64,000 nucleotides of DNA, taken from the NCBI RefSeq assembly GCF_001428335.1, contig NZ_LMSG01000001.1:680262-744261 (forward strand), read 5' to 3'. Below are positions 14,493-23,692 of the stretch, piece after piece. The DNA comes from Arthrobacter sp. Soil762 (GTDB lineage Bacteria; Actinomycetota; Actinomycetes; Actinomycetales; Micrococcaceae). The translations under genes were made by a program, and so were the position numbers. A model generated the notes under the pieces. The model was not told the DNA's origin and searched no databases. It saw only the letters and a list, made by a program, of their open reading frames with translations. The stretch's first letter is position 1. The number at the start of each line of letters is the position of its first letter.

Positions 14493-16031
14493 TCAGTTCT
14501 TAACGACCTCCAGCTCAATGACAGCCCAGGACAGCGCCGGCAGCGTCAGCCGGAGTTCGGAGCCGCCCACCTTCGCGCCTGCCAGCGGTTTGAGCCCCAC
14601 CTGGTTCTGGCTGTTTTGGGTGTTGGCAGTGAAACGGTCCCCGCCTTCCGGAATTTCCAGGACCTCGGCGCGGACCACCCGGCGGGCGTCGAACCCGCGC
14701 AGGGCGACCTCGACGTCGGCCGCCTCCTCCAGGCCGCGGTTCGCGAAGAACAGTGCCACGCGCCCCGTTTCCTCGTTCCACGTTGCGCTGACGTCCACGA
14801 GGTCGGTGCCGCCGAAGCGGGCATTTTCGTACTTGTCCGAGTCCACGGACAGGCGCAGGATCTGTCCCTTGGCCAGCTCCGCCATGCGGGCGAACGGGTG
14901 GAAGATGGTCTGCTTCCAGGCCGGCCCGTTCTCCTCCGAAAGGATCGGGGCAATGACGTTGACCAGCTGCGCCTGGTTGGCGATCTTGACGCGGTCGCCG
15001 TGGCGGAGCAGCGAGTTCAGCAGGGTCCCCACCACCACGGCGTCCGTCACGTTGTACTTGTCCTCGATGACCCGGGGGTGCTCGCGCCAGCCCGCCTTGG
15101 CGACATTGTGCGGCTGGTCCTCGGTGTCCAGGCCGCGCTGGTACCAGACGTTCCACTCGTCGAAGGACAGGTTGATGTGCTTTTTGTGTTTGCCCTTGGC
15201 ACGCACGGCGTCGGCGGTGGCGATCACGGACTCGATGAAGTAGTCAGTGTCCACTGCGCTGGCGAGGAAGCTGCCGACGTCGCCCTCGTTTTCCTGGTAG
15301 TAGGCGTGGAGGGAGACGTAGTCCACCTCGTCGTAGGTGTGCGTCAGGACCGTCTGCTCCCAGTCGCCGAACGTCGGCATGGCGGAGCTGGAGCTTCCGC
15401 AGGCCACCAGCTCGATGTCCGGGTCCACGAAGCGCATGGCCTTGGCGGCTTCCTGCGCCAGGCGGCCGTATTCCTCAGCGGTTTTGTGGCCGATCTGCCA
15501 GGGCCCGTCCATCTCGTTGCCCAGGCACCAGAGCTTGATGTTGAACGGATCCTTGTGGCCGTTCTTGGCGCGGAGGTCGGACCAGTAGGTGCCGCCGGGG
15601 TGGTTGGCGTATTCCACGATCTCGCGGGCTGCGTCCACTCCCCTGGTGCCCAGGTTGATGGCTTCCATGATTTCCGTGCCGGCCTGGCGGGACCAGTCCA
15701 CGAATTCGTGCAGGCCGAACGCGTTGGTTTCCACGGTGTGCCAGGCGCCGTCCAGCCGGCGCGGACGGTTCTCCCGCGGGCCGATGCCGTCTTCCCAGTT
15801 GTAGCCGGAGACGAAGTTGCCGCCGGGGTAGCGGATGACGGTGGCACCGAGTTCCTTGACGAGCTTGAGCACGTCCTGGCGGAAGCCGTTCTCGTCAGCC
15901 TCCGGGTGGCCGGGCTCGTAGATGCCGGTGTAGACGCAGCGGCCCATGTGCTCCACGAAGGAGCCGAACAGGCGGCGGGGGACTTCGCCGATGGTGAAGT
16001 CGCGGTCGAGGGTGATCCGTGCGCGGGACAT
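14493..16031 (-). CDS. abfA: Alpha-L-arabinofuranosidase, GH51
   Basis: This 512-residue intracellular enzyme releases terminal arabinofuranose from imported arabino-oligosaccharides. It shows RRLFGSFVEHMGRCVYTGIYEPGHP at the start, LWCLGNEMDGPW with the acid/base Glu near residue 172, and LSFDEWNVWYQ with the nucleophile Glu near 292; the C-terminal third is the beta-sandwich (LTLPALSWAVIELEV). There is no signal peptide. It is the last gene of an operon after the two ABC permeases and binding protein, with a GGAGATA-type site before the ATG. LacI operators precede the operon. Confidence 0.93.
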   Translation of the reverse strand: MSRARITLDRDFTIGEVPRRLFGSFVEHMGRCVYTGIYEPGHPEADENGFRQDVLKLVKELGATVIRYPGGNFVSGYNWEDGIGPRENRPRRLDGAWHTVETNAFGLHEFVDWSRQAGTEIMEAINLGTRGVDAAREIVEYANHPGGTYWSDLRAKNGHKDPFNIKLWCLGNEMDGPWQIGHKTAEEYGRLAQEAAKAMRFVDPDIELVACGSSSSAMPTFGDWEQTVLTHTYDEVDYVSLHAYYQENEGDVGSFLASAVDTDYFIESVIATADAVRAKGKHKKHINLSFDEWNVWYQRGLDTEDQPHNVAKAGWREHPRVIEDKYNVTDAVVVGTLLNSLLRHGDRVKIANQAQLVNVIAPILSEENGPAWKQTIFHPFARMAELAKGQILRLSVDSDKYENARFGGTDLVDVSATWNEETGRVALFFANRGLEEAADVEVALRGFDARRVVRAEVLEIPEGGDRFTANTQNSQNQVGLKPLAGAKVGGSELRLTLPALSWAVIELEVVKN

Positions 16032-16089
16032 GTGCGGGTATCTCCTTGGTTGTGGTTCAGGTCTGGTGATTCGTAAGAAAGGTGCCGGA

Positions 16090-16986
16090 TCAGGTTCCGG
16101 CGAGTCCCGTCGTCGCGACGCCCTTGATGATCTGGCGCTGGAAGAACAGGAAGACGAGGATCAGGGGCAGCGCCGCGAGGAGCGCGGAGGCCATGTTCTG
16201 CGCGTACTGGATGCCGTACGCGCTCTTGATGGTCTGCAGCCCCACCGGCAGGGTGAGGAGCGCGCCGTCGTTCGTGGCAATGAACGGCCACAGGAAGTTG
16301 TTCCAGGCGCCAATGAACACAAAGATCGCGACGGCGGCCAGGATGGGCCGGGACAACGGCAGGATGATCTGGGTGAAGATCCGCAGGCGGCTGGCACCGT
16401 CCATCACCGCCGCCTCCTCGAGTTCGCGGGGAATCTGGTCGAAGAACTTCTTGAGCACGAACACCATGGCCGGGTGGATGACCTGCGGCAGGATGATGGC
16501 CCACGAGGTATCGATCAGGTGCAGCGCCAGCATTTGGTAGAAGAGCGGGATGATGAGGACCGGCGGCGGGATGATGATCGAGGCAATGATCACCGTCATC
16601 AGCACCTTCTTGCCCTTGAAGTCGATCCGGGACAGGGCGTAGGCCACCAGCGCCGAGATCACCAGCGTGATCGCCGTGATGGCCGCCGAGGTGTAGAACG
16701 AGTTCCAGGTCCAGAGCGGGATGTTGCCGTCCTGGAACACCTTGACGAACGCTTCGGCGGTAAAGCCCGACGGCGGCATCCAGCTGACCTTGGGAGAGGC
16801 GGCATCCGTCTCGGTTTTGAAAGCGGTGGCCGTGGCCCAGGCGAACGGGATGAGCCACAGCACGGCGATGAACGCCACGACAACGAGCGCGGCGATCTTG
16901 CCGGCGGTCATCTTCTTGCGCGGTTTTCGGGCCTCGTGGCTGGTGCTGGTGCGTGGGGTGGGACGGGTGAGGGTAGGGGTTGCCAT
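16090..16986 (-). CDS. Sugar ABC transporter permease (MalG/AraQ-like)
   Basis: This 298-residue inner-membrane protein has six predicted spans and a basic N-terminus. The EAA loop reads ELEEAAVMDGASRLRIFTQIILPLSRP, which docks the ATPase. The ATPase itself is not encoded here, as usual for this class, where a shared MsmK-type ATPase serves several importers. The gene lies two bases after the stop of the partner permease and precedes abfA, which indicates arabinose or arabino-oligosaccharides as cargo. Confidence 0.88.
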   Translation of the reverse strand: MATPTLTRPTPRTSTSHEARKPRKKMTAGKIAALVVVAFIAVLWLIPFAWATATAFKTETDAASPKVSWMPPSGFTAEAFVKVFQDGNIPLWTWNSFYTSAAITAITLVISALVAYALSRIDFKGKKVLMTVIIASIIIPPPVLIIPLFYQMLALHLIDTSWAIILPQVIHPAMVFVLKKFFDQIPRELEEAAVMDGASRLRIFTQIILPLSRPILAAVAIFVFIGAWNNFLWPFIATNDGALLTLPVGLQTIKSAYGIQYAQNMASALLAALPLILVFLFFQRQIIKGVATTGLAGT

Positions 16987-16988
16987 GG

Positions 16989-17945
16989 TTATGCACTCCT
17001 GCGGCGGGTGGTGACGAACTGCATGACCGAAATGAGCACGATCAGTCCGAAGAAAATGTAGGAGATGGCTGCGGAGTACCCCAGCCGGTAGCCGGTGAAG
17101 CCGGTTTCAAAGATGTACTGCACCACCGGGCGGGTTGATCCTTCGGGCCCGCCGGCGGTCATCTGGTACACCTGATCGAAGATCTTCAGGGATGCGAGGA
17201 TCTGGAGGAGCACGATCATCACCGTGGTGGGGGTCAGCTGCGGCAGGGTGATCGAGAAGAACTGCCGCCAGGCTCCGGCGCCGTCCAGGGACGCTGCTTC
17301 GTAGTGCTGTGCGGGGATGTTCTGCATCGCGGCCAGGTACAGCAGGAAGTTGAACCCCACGGTCCACCACAGCGTGGCGATGACGATCGCCCACATGGCC
17401 ACGTTGGGATCGTTGAGCCAGGCGACTTTGCCGAGGCCCAGCTTGGAGAGGAAATCATTGAACAGGCCCAGCTGCGGGTTGTACATCCAGGTGAAGAACA
17501 GCGACACCACGGTGGAGGCCAGCAGGTACGGGGCAAAGTAGGAAAGCCGCCACAGCCACTGGGCCGGCAGCCCCACGTTCAGCAGGGCCGCCATCACCAG
17601 GGCCACCAGGACCAGGGGGACGGTGCTGATGACGGTGAAGTAGAGCGTGTTTCCCAGGGACCGCCACATGTCAGAATCGGCCAGGGCCTCGGCGTAGTTC
17701 GCGAAGCCGATCAGGCTGTCATTGGCGCCGGTGAGGGACTTGCCCGTCAGGCTCATATAGAAGCCGTAGAGAATGGGCCACACCAGGAAGACGAGGAAGA
17801 AGACCAAGAACGGGGCGGCGAATCCCCAGCCGCTCAGGTTGCTCCTGGTACGGCTCTGGGAGGGGCGGCGCGTTGGCTGGGGTTGGATCCCTGGGGCGGT
17901 GTCCGGCTGACCGGTGCCGCGCCGGGACGCTAGTGAAGAACTCAT
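16989..17945 (-). CDS. Sugar ABC transporter permease (MalF/AraP-like)
   Basis: This 318-residue membrane permease has six spans. FAAPFLVFFLVFLVWPILYGFYMSLT is the first span, and the EAA loop is YEAASLDGAGAWRQFFSITLPQLTP. It pairs with the 16090 permease to form the channel for the sugar delivered by the 17973 lipoprotein. ATG 17945 is preceded by AAGGAGT. Downstream it abuts the second permease with a 2-base gap, so expression is coupled. Confidence 0.88.
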   Translation of the reverse strand: MSSSLASRRGTGQPDTAPGIQPQPTRRPSQSRTRSNLSGWGFAAPFLVFFLVFLVWPILYGFYMSLTGKSLTGANDSLIGFANYAEALADSDMWRSLGNTLYFTVISTVPLVLVALVMAALLNVGLPAQWLWRLSYFAPYLLASTVVSLFFTWMYNPQLGLFNDFLSKLGLGKVAWLNDPNVAMWAIVIATLWWTVGFNFLLYLAAMQNIPAQHYEAASLDGAGAWRQFFSITLPQLTPTTVMIVLLQILASLKIFDQVYQMTAGGPEGSTRPVVQYIFETGFTGYRLGYSAAISYIFFGLIVLISVMQFVTTRRRSA

Positions 17946-17972
17946 GAAGGACTCCTTTGTCGCTCGGTGCGG

Positions 17973-19304
17973 TTAGACCGGGTTGGGCCGGGAAAGAAGG
18001 GTGTTGGTGCGGCGCTCGAAGGCGTCCCAGCCTGCGGCCGCCTTGTCGCGGCCCAGGAACACGTTCTGGACGTTCTCCGCAAAGTAGGTCTGCCAGTCAG
18101 AGCCCGAGCCGCTGAACCAGGCTTCGGGATCGTAGGCGATGATGTCCGCGGCGTTGGCGTAGTGGATCTGGGGTGTGAGGTCGCGGTAGGCCTGCGACTG
18201 GACCACGGGCTGGTAGGCCGGAATGTGGCCGGCTTCCGCCCAGGAGATTGATCCTTTGAGGACATCGCTCACGAACTTGTAGACGTCCCGCCGCTTCGCG
18301 TCATCCACATTCAGCTGCCGCGGCAGGACGAACGAGTGCGAGTCCGCGTAGGATGCCGGCGTTCCGTACAGCGTGGGAATGGTGGCTGCGTCCACCGGAA
18401 GTCCGGCTTTCTTGAGCGTGGGCAGTTCCCACACCCCGCTGAACAGCATTCCCGAGTCGCCGCGGGCGAACTCCGCGATGCCCGTGCTGATGTCGCCGGC
18501 CTTGGCGGCGATGGTGTCATCAAAGAGCGATGCCATGAATTCCAGGGACTCGATCGCGGCGTCGCGGTCCACTTTCATCGGCTGGCCCGGGATCAGTTCC
18601 ATGTCCGCGCCATGCTGCTTGTAGAGCGTGTAGAAGAGCCGCCACATCTGGGAGCCGCTGCCGAGGTAACCGAAGGACAGACCATGGGCCTGGGTGACCT
18701 TCTGCATTTCCCTGGCCATGGCCATGAACTCCTGCGGGGACGTTACTTCCTGCAGTTGCCCGTTGGCGCCCAGGACGCCGGCTTTGCTGGCGATGTCCGT
18801 GTTGTAGAACATAACGAACGGGTGCGAATCCAGGGCGATGGAGAAGACTTTGCCGTTCTGCTGGCTCTTCTCCCAGATGCGCGGCGCAAAGTTTTCCGCG
18901 GTGACGCCGTGCTCGGCCAGCAGGTCCAGGTCCCAGGGGTCAATGAGCCCGCCGGGGGCGTATCCGGGAACCCGGCTGGCATGCATGATGGCCACTTCCG
19001 GTGGCCGCCCGCCGGCCGATGCCATAGCCAGTTTGGTGTAGTACGGCGGGCCCCAGGCCAGGACCGTGGGGTGCACCTTGAAGCCGGGGTTGGCCTGGTT
19101 GGCGCTGTTGATCATTGCCTGCATCTTGATGCCGTCACCGCCGGACAGCAGGTGCCAGAACCCGATGTCCCGAATGTTGGAAGCCTGGGCGTTTCCGCCG
19201 CAGCCCGTCAGGCCGCCTGCTACCAGGACGCTGCCTAAGGCTGCCGTTCCTGTCAATAACTGCCGTCGGGACACTTGCTTCCCGAAAAATTCAAACTGCT
19301 TCAC
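17973..19304 (-). CDS. Extracellular sugar-binding lipoprotein of the arabinose ABC importer
   Basis: This 443-residue protein begins with a twin-arginine-like stretch VSRRQLLTG followed by a lipobox ending LTGC (Cys 35), so it is probably exported and lipid-anchored. The rest has the two-lobe solute-binding pattern of family 1 proteins (FWHLLSGGDGIKMQAMI, GDSGMLFSGVWELPTLKKAGLP). It is the first gene of the operon followed by two permeases and abfA, so its ligand is probably an arabino-oligosaccharide. GGAGTGA lies before the ATG. Confidence 0.88.
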   Translation of the reverse strand: MKQFEFFGKQVSRRQLLTGTAALGSVLVAGGLTGCGGNAQASNIRDIGFWHLLSGGDGIKMQAMINSANQANPGFKVHPTVLAWGPPYYTKLAMASAGGRPPEVAIMHASRVPGYAPGGLIDPWDLDLLAEHGVTAENFAPRIWEKSQQNGKVFSIALDSHPFVMFYNTDIASKAGVLGANGQLQEVTSPQEFMAMAREMQKVTQAHGLSFGYLGSGSQMWRLFYTLYKQHGADMELIPGQPMKVDRDAAIESLEFMASLFDDTIAAKAGDISTGIAEFARGDSGMLFSGVWELPTLKKAGLPVDAATIPTLYGTPASYADSHSFVLPRQLNVDDAKRRDVYKFVSDVLKGSISWAEAGHIPAYQPVVQSQAYRDLTPQIHYANAADIIAYDPEAWFSGSGSDWQTYFAENVQNVFLGRDKAAAGWDAFERRTNTLLSRPNPV

Positions 19305-19416
19305 CCGTCACTCCTTTGGATGGGTCCGCGGAAAGGCCACTTCTTGTTGCTCAAAACTCCGGTTCCGGCGCGTCCCGTCCCGGGCCGATGCCTTCAGGGG
19401 GTGACGCACGCCTCAC

Positions 19417-19466
19417 ATTACATCGATGTAATAGACGGGGCAAGAGAAAATTGTTAGCGCACACAA
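19417..19466 (-). promoter_or_regulatory. Promoter/operator region of the arabinose operon
   Basis: Two operator-like sites lie 16 bp apart: the perfect palindrome ATTACATCGATGTAAT (19417-19432) and TTGTTAGCGCACACAA (19451-19466). The latter resembles the site before the alditol oxidase gene. On the minus strand TTGCCC (-35) and TAATGT (-10), 17 bp apart, would overlap the first palindrome. Both sites are seen; the promoter assignment is inferred. Confidence 0.6.
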
Positions 19467-19485
19467 ATGGTGGGCCGCTCTCGTT

Positions 19486-20487
19486 TCAGGCGCGGCTGCT
19501 GTCCCGCTCCACGATGGAGTAGTCGATGGAAGCCACGCGCTGCTCGTGGCCCCTGTCCCCCATCCGCTCCGTGAGCAGGCGCAGGGCTTCGCTGGCAATG
19601 GCGCGCTTGTCGAAGGAGACCGTGGTCAGCGACGGAACCGCGTAGCGGCCGTCGGCGATGTCATCAAAGCCCGCCACCGCAATGTCCTCCGGGATGCGCA
19701 GGCCCCTCTTCCACAGCACGCTCAGGGCGCCGATGGCCATGGAATCCGTGAAGCAGAACAGCGCCTCGGGAAGGGGGTGGGAGTCCAGGTAGGCAGTGAG
19801 CGCGTCGGCAGCTGTCTGTGGCGTCCATTTTTCGCAGGGAATCAGCAGTGAATCGTCCCGTTCGATGCCAAGGATCTCCAGCGCCTCTTCATAGCCCTGG
19901 GTTCTCTGTATCGCCGCAGCCGACCCCCTGCCTTGGGTGGTTCCCAGGACGGCGATCCGCCGGCGGCCGGGCGTCGCCAGGGCGAGAGTCATGTCGCGGG
20001 CGGCAGCGGCGCTGTCCACGAAGACGCGGTCAGCAAGGCTTTGCGTAACCTCCCCAAGCAGGACCACGGGCGGAAGGGCAACGCCCACCCGGACGGCGCT
20101 CTCGTCCAGCACCACAGGGTTGAGGATCAGCCCGTCGATCAGGTTGGAGCGGGCGCGCACCATAAGTTCATGCTCGCGCTGGGGATCGGAGCCGGTTTCC
20201 TCGATCTGCACGATCCAGCCCTGCTCATGCGCCACTTCCACAATATGGTGGGCAATTTCTGCCGAGTACGGCGTGCCAAGATCGGGCAGGGCCAGCGCAA
20301 TGACACCGGACCTCCCGTTGCGCAGCCCGCGGGCGGAGAGGTTGGGGACATAATCCAGTTCGAGAATGGCCTGTTCCACCCTGGTCCGGGTGGCTCCGCT
20401 GACCGGAATGATGCCGTTCATGACGTTCGAGACAGTCTTGGGTGAAACGCCGGCACGACGCGCGACGTCCTTGACTGTTGCGCGCAC
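19486..20487 (-). CDS. LacI-family regulator of the arabinose regulon
   Basis: This 333-residue protein starts at GTG. Residues 1-25 hold the helix-turn-helix VKDVARRAGVSPKTVSNVMNG, then the hinge, and a ribose-binding-protein-like ligand domain from about residue 60 (GVIALALPDLGTPYSAEIAHH ... AVAGFDDIADGRYAVPSLTTV). Near-identical TTGTTAGCGC sites lie just downstream (arabinose importer promoter) and just upstream (alditol oxidase promoter), so it probably represses both and relaxes on arabinose or an arabino-oligosaccharide. The target assignment is inferred from position. Confidence 0.88.
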   Translation of the reverse strand: MRATVKDVARRAGVSPKTVSNVMNGIIPVSGATRTRVEQAILELDYVPNLSARGLRNGRSGVIALALPDLGTPYSAEIAHHIVEVAHEQGWIVQIEETGSDPQREHELMVRARSNLIDGLILNPVVLDESAVRVGVALPPVVLLGEVTQSLADRVFVDSAAAARDMTLALATPGRRRIAVLGTTQGRGSAAAIQRTQGYEEALEILGIERDDSLLIPCEKWTPQTAADALTAYLDSHPLPEALFCFTDSMAIGALSVLWKRGLRIPEDIAVAGFDDIADGRYAVPSLTTVSFDKRAIASEALRLLTERMGDRGHEQRVASIDYSIVERDSSRA

Positions 20488-20597
20488 TGCTCCCCTTTCA
20501 AAGCCTTCTGAGCCAAAGCCGGCAGCCAGTGAGTGCCGCTCCGGATGACCTGCTGACGATGTTACCGCCCTCCCCGGCGGGCGGCGGCCGAAGCGTC

Positions 20598-20625
20598 TTG
20601 ACAGGAAAATTGTTAGCGCTCACAG
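20598..20625 (+). promoter_or_regulatory. Promoter/LacI operator before the alditol oxidase gene
   Basis: A consensus -35, TTGACA at 20598-20603, is followed by the operator TTGTTAGCGCTCACAG (20610-20625), which covers the expected -10 position. It shares TTGTTAGCGC with the site at 19451, so the same LacI protein probably acts on both. Confidence 0.6.
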
Positions 20626-20666
20626 TTGGTGGAGCGAAACGTACCTTCACACCGAAAGCCGAGCAC

Positions 20667-21923
20667 ATGAAGAACTGGGCAGGAAACCTCAACTACTCAT
20701 CAGCGGACGTCTTGCGCCCGGAGTCTGTGGCTGAGCTCGCCCAGGTGGTGGCGCGCTCCAGCCGGGTCAAGGCCCTGGGATCGCGGCACTCCTTCAACCG
20801 CATCGGGGACACCGACGGCGTGCATGTGCTGCTGGATGCACTGCCGCAGCAGATCGAACTGGACGCGGAACGGCAGAGCGTCCGCGTCAGCGGCGGAGTG
20901 AGCTACGGCGCCCTGTGCCGTACGCTGCAGCAGGCCGGCCTGGCCATCCACAATCTGGCGTCGCTCCCCCATATTTCCGTGGCCGGGGCGGTCCAGACGG
21001 GCACCCATGGATCCGGCGTGAACAATCCCTCCCTGGCCGGAGCGGTGGAGGCCATTGATCTGGTCCGGCCCTCCGGCGAGCAGGTATCGCTGTCCCGCGC
21101 GGACGGCGAGGAGTTCCTGGGCAGCGTGGTGGGCCTGGGCACTCTGGGCATCGTCACCGGCCTCCGGCTTGCCGTCCGGCCGAGCTTCAGCATGCGCCAG
21201 CGTGTTCTGGAAAACCTGCCGTGGGACCGGGCGCTGGCGGATTTCACGCAGCTGGTGTCCAGCGCCTACAGCGTGAGTCTATTCACCGATTACGTGGGCG
21301 ATTCCATCAGCCAGGTCTGGCTCAAGGCGCTGGACTCGGAGCCTCCCCTCGGTGAACTGTTCGGCGCCACAGCAGCCACCGGCCCGCGGCACCCGTTGCC
21401 GGGGATGTCGGCCGAGAACTGCACGGTCCAGATGGATGAGCCCGGGCCATGGCTGGACCGGCTCCCGCACTTCCGCCACGAGTTCACGCCCAGCAACGGG
21501 GAGGAACTGCAGAGCGAATTCATCCTCCCGCTGGAGCAGGCGCCTGCTGCGATCCAGGCAGTGCGGAGCCTGGCGGACAAACTTTCGCCGCTGCTGTTTG
21601 TCTCCGAAATCAGGACCGGCGCCGCGGACGAATTCTGGCTCAGCCCCTTCTACCGGCAGCGGAGCGTTGCGCTGCACTTCACCTGGAAGCCGCTGCAGCC
21701 GCAAGTGGAAGCCGTGCTTCCGCAGCTCGAGGACCTGCTTCGGCCGTTCGGGGCCAGACCGCACTGGGGAAAGCTTTTCACGCCCGGCGGTCACGACTGG
21801 GAGTCCCTCTACCCCCGCTTAGAAGACTTCCGCTCGCTGGCATCCGCGCACGATCCGGACGGAAAATTCCGCAACGGACTGTTGGACAGCATCCTCGGCG
21901 TCCCGGCGGTGAGCTCACGCTAG
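20667..21923 (+). CDS. aldO: Alditol oxidase (FAD, AldO type)
   Basis: This 418-residue enzyme starts at the ATG of MKNWAGNLNYSSADVLRPES, which lines up with AldO of Streptomyces coelicolor (NWAGNITY...LRP); the longer open frame upstream would include the operator and is rejected. H41 in KALGSRHSFN corresponds to the histidine that binds FAD covalently. THGSG and the C-terminal HWGKLF are further VAO/AldO marks. AldO oxidises xylitol, sorbitol or arabitol to aldoses with release of H2O2. A LacI operator shared with the arabinose operon suggests arabitol or a related pentitol as substrate. Confidence 0.85.
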   Translation: MKNWAGNLNYSSADVLRPESVAELAQVVARSSRVKALGSRHSFNRIGDTDGVHVLLDALPQQIELDAERQSVRVSGGVSYGALCRTLQQAGLAIHNLASLPHISVAGAVQTGTHGSGVNNPSLAGAVEAIDLVRPSGEQVSLSRADGEEFLGSVVGLGTLGIVTGLRLAVRPSFSMRQRVLENLPWDRALADFTQLVSSAYSVSLFTDYVGDSISQVWLKALDSEPPLGELFGATAATGPRHPLPGMSAENCTVQMDEPGPWLDRLPHFRHEFTPSNGEELQSEFILPLEQAPAAIQAVRSLADKLSPLLFVSEIRTGAADEFWLSPFYRQRSVALHFTWKPLQPQVEAVLPQLEDLLRPFGARPHWGKLFTPGGHDWESLYPRLEDFRSLASAHDPDGKFRNGLLDSILGVPAVSSR

Positions 21924-21963
21924 GAGACGGCCGGTGAGGGTGCTGCACGGCAGGCTTAGCGGC

Positions 21964-23457
21964 CTACTTATGCATGGCCTCATGGATTTGAAGCGCAAAC
22001 CAAAGCTGAGCCAACGTGGATGTTTCGGTCATGTCAAGACCCGTCAATTCGCTGATTTTTCGGATGCGGTAGATGACGGTTTGCCGGTGCGCGAACAACG
22101 CCGCCGCTGTCTTCTGCCATGACCTTTGGGTGTCCAGGTAGGTCCGCAGAGTCACGATGAGGTCCCCCTCCTGGCTCTGTTCGTACGCGAAGACCGGCCC
22201 CAGCAGCCGCTCTACCAACGCGGTCCCTTCCTCGAAGCTCGTGAGCCCCAGCCACGAGGGACCCTCGGCGTACCGGGCCAGATTCATGGCGTTGCCCTTG
22301 GCCGAGCCGAGCGCCCACAGCGATTCCTGCAGGGCGCGCTGGATGCCGGTGGCGGACGTCGGCGAGCTGATGCCGATCCGGACCTCGGGACCCGCGCTGT
22401 GGATCAAAATATCGTCGGTCACCGCCGCGGACACGGCCACATGAAGTGTGTTGAAGCGCCGCAGGCAAGCGGCCGGAAAGCCGTGGCGCCACAGTTCGAC
22501 GTGGACGTCCGCCAGCCGCTCGCCGTCGTCGGCCGATATCGAAGCCACCACGAAATCCTGCGCCGGAACATCAAAAGCCGTGAGCCGGCTCTCCAGTTCC
22601 GCCGTTCCCAGGCGACCGTCGGCCGCTTGCGACAGGAATTCGCCCGCCAGGCGGTGCTGGCTTTCCAGGGACAGGACTTTTCGTGAAAGTTCCAGGCCCA
22701 GCACCGTTGCCGCATGCAGAAGCACGACGGCATCCGGGTGCGGTTCGCTGTTGGGCAGCACCACCAGGAGCGCATTGGTGTGCGTGGGGATATCCATCAT
22801 CAACACATGCCTGTCCCGAAGCCGATGCCACTGGAACTTCTTCCCGGCCAAGGATATTCGCCCGGTCAGCTGAGCTAATTCCGCCTGCAGGAAATCCGGC
22901 AGCGGCCGGCCGTCCGGATGCCATGGATGAAGGCATCGCCGGTCCACGACGAACAGTTCTGCATCGAGCTCAGCCGCGAGGCCCACAAGGAGGCTTTGAA
23001 TGTGGTCTTCGGATGCTCCGGCAGTGCGGAGCAGGTCGTAAATCCGGGCGGTCTGTCGCAGGCGCCGTGATTCCTCCAACAGGGAGGACTCGGCCACGGT
23101 GCGCGCGATGGCGATGAAGGGCAGCGGATAGGGCACGTTGATCAGCGGCAGCGGCAGCTTCTCACAAGCAGCCAGGAATTCCGGCATCAGCTCCGGCGCG
23201 TGCATCTTCTCTCCGATGGCCAGCGCACTGGCGCCCGCATCCACCAGCGCTTCGGCGAGCGCAACCTGCCCGGCAGCATCGGCCGGGATGGAGAGGCCGT
23301 TGGTCATCATCAGTTCGCCGCCGGTGACCCATTCCCACAGCCTCGGCAAGTCAGATGTGTGGGCCCACGTGATCCGGTTGCCACTCCCTGCGGATCCGGC
23401 CAGCAGCGTGAGTCCCAGCTGGGGTTCCGCCACGAGCTCGGCCACTGTAATCGCCAT
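21964..23457 (-). CDS. PucR-family transcriptional regulator
   Basis: This 497-residue protein starts at the ATG of MAITVAELVAEPQLGLTLLAG, with GGGAG upstream; the frame extends 25 codons further without a binding site. The N-terminal PucR domain is seen in NRITWAHTSDLPRLWEWVTGGELMMTNG and LPLPLINVPYPLPFIAIARTV. A degenerate middle domain follows, and the C-terminal helix-turn-helix reads LRTYLDTQRSWQKTAAALFAHRQTVIYRIRKISELTG. Such regulators usually activate neighbouring nitrogen-compound genes. It is divergent from the ureohydrolase operon, its likely target. Confidence 0.85.
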   Translation of the reverse strand: MAITVAELVAEPQLGLTLLAGSAGSGNRITWAHTSDLPRLWEWVTGGELMMTNGLSIPADAAGQVALAEALVDAGASALAIGEKMHAPELMPEFLAACEKLPLPLINVPYPLPFIAIARTVAESSLLEESRRLRQTARIYDLLRTAGASEDHIQSLLVGLAAELDAELFVVDRRCLHPWHPDGRPLPDFLQAELAQLTGRISLAGKKFQWHRLRDRHVLMMDIPTHTNALLVVLPNSEPHPDAVVLLHAATVLGLELSRKVLSLESQHRLAGEFLSQAADGRLGTAELESRLTAFDVPAQDFVVASISADDGERLADVHVELWRHGFPAACLRRFNTLHVAVSAAVTDDILIHSAGPEVRIGISSPTSATGIQRALQESLWALGSAKGNAMNLARYAEGPSWLGLTSFEEGTALVERLLGPVFAYEQSQEGDLIVTLRTYLDTQRSWQKTAAALFAHRQTVIYRIRKISELTGLDMTETSTLAQLWFALQIHEAMHK

Positions 23458-23692
23458 GGAATTGCACTCCCAGCTCTTTGGTTTCCGGACCGTCGAGAGA
23501 CTCTTAGACATATGTACAAGAGCCTCGGCCATTTGTAGTCAATCTACCGCTATACGCCGTGATGCGCGTCACCAAGAATTGGATTACTTACTTCCCGCTC
23601 AACAGTCCCGCTCAACGGCGAGCGTCCCACACCTCCCCACCGAAAGCCGCCGGCGTCACCGCTCGGCAGCACAGCAACTGAAGGATCCCGGC
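23458..23692. promoter_or_regulatory. Divergent promoter region between pucR and the ureohydrolase operon
   Basis: This 235-bp region is AT-richer in its first 100 bases. It contains CTTAGACATATGTACAAG (23502-23519), with a GACATATGTAC partial palindrome suited to a dimeric regulator, and TAGTCAATCTACCGCTATACGCC nearby. The role as PucR binding site is inferred. Confidence 0.4.

Noticed and set aside
14271..16076. Plus-strand frame of 601 codons opposite abfA
   Set aside because: It mirrors the arabinofuranosidase gene, which has catalytic motifs; the antisense translation has no family features.
20478..20666. Earlier start for the alditol oxidase
   Set aside because: It would place the LacI operator and -35 box inside the gene and adds residues absent from AldO.
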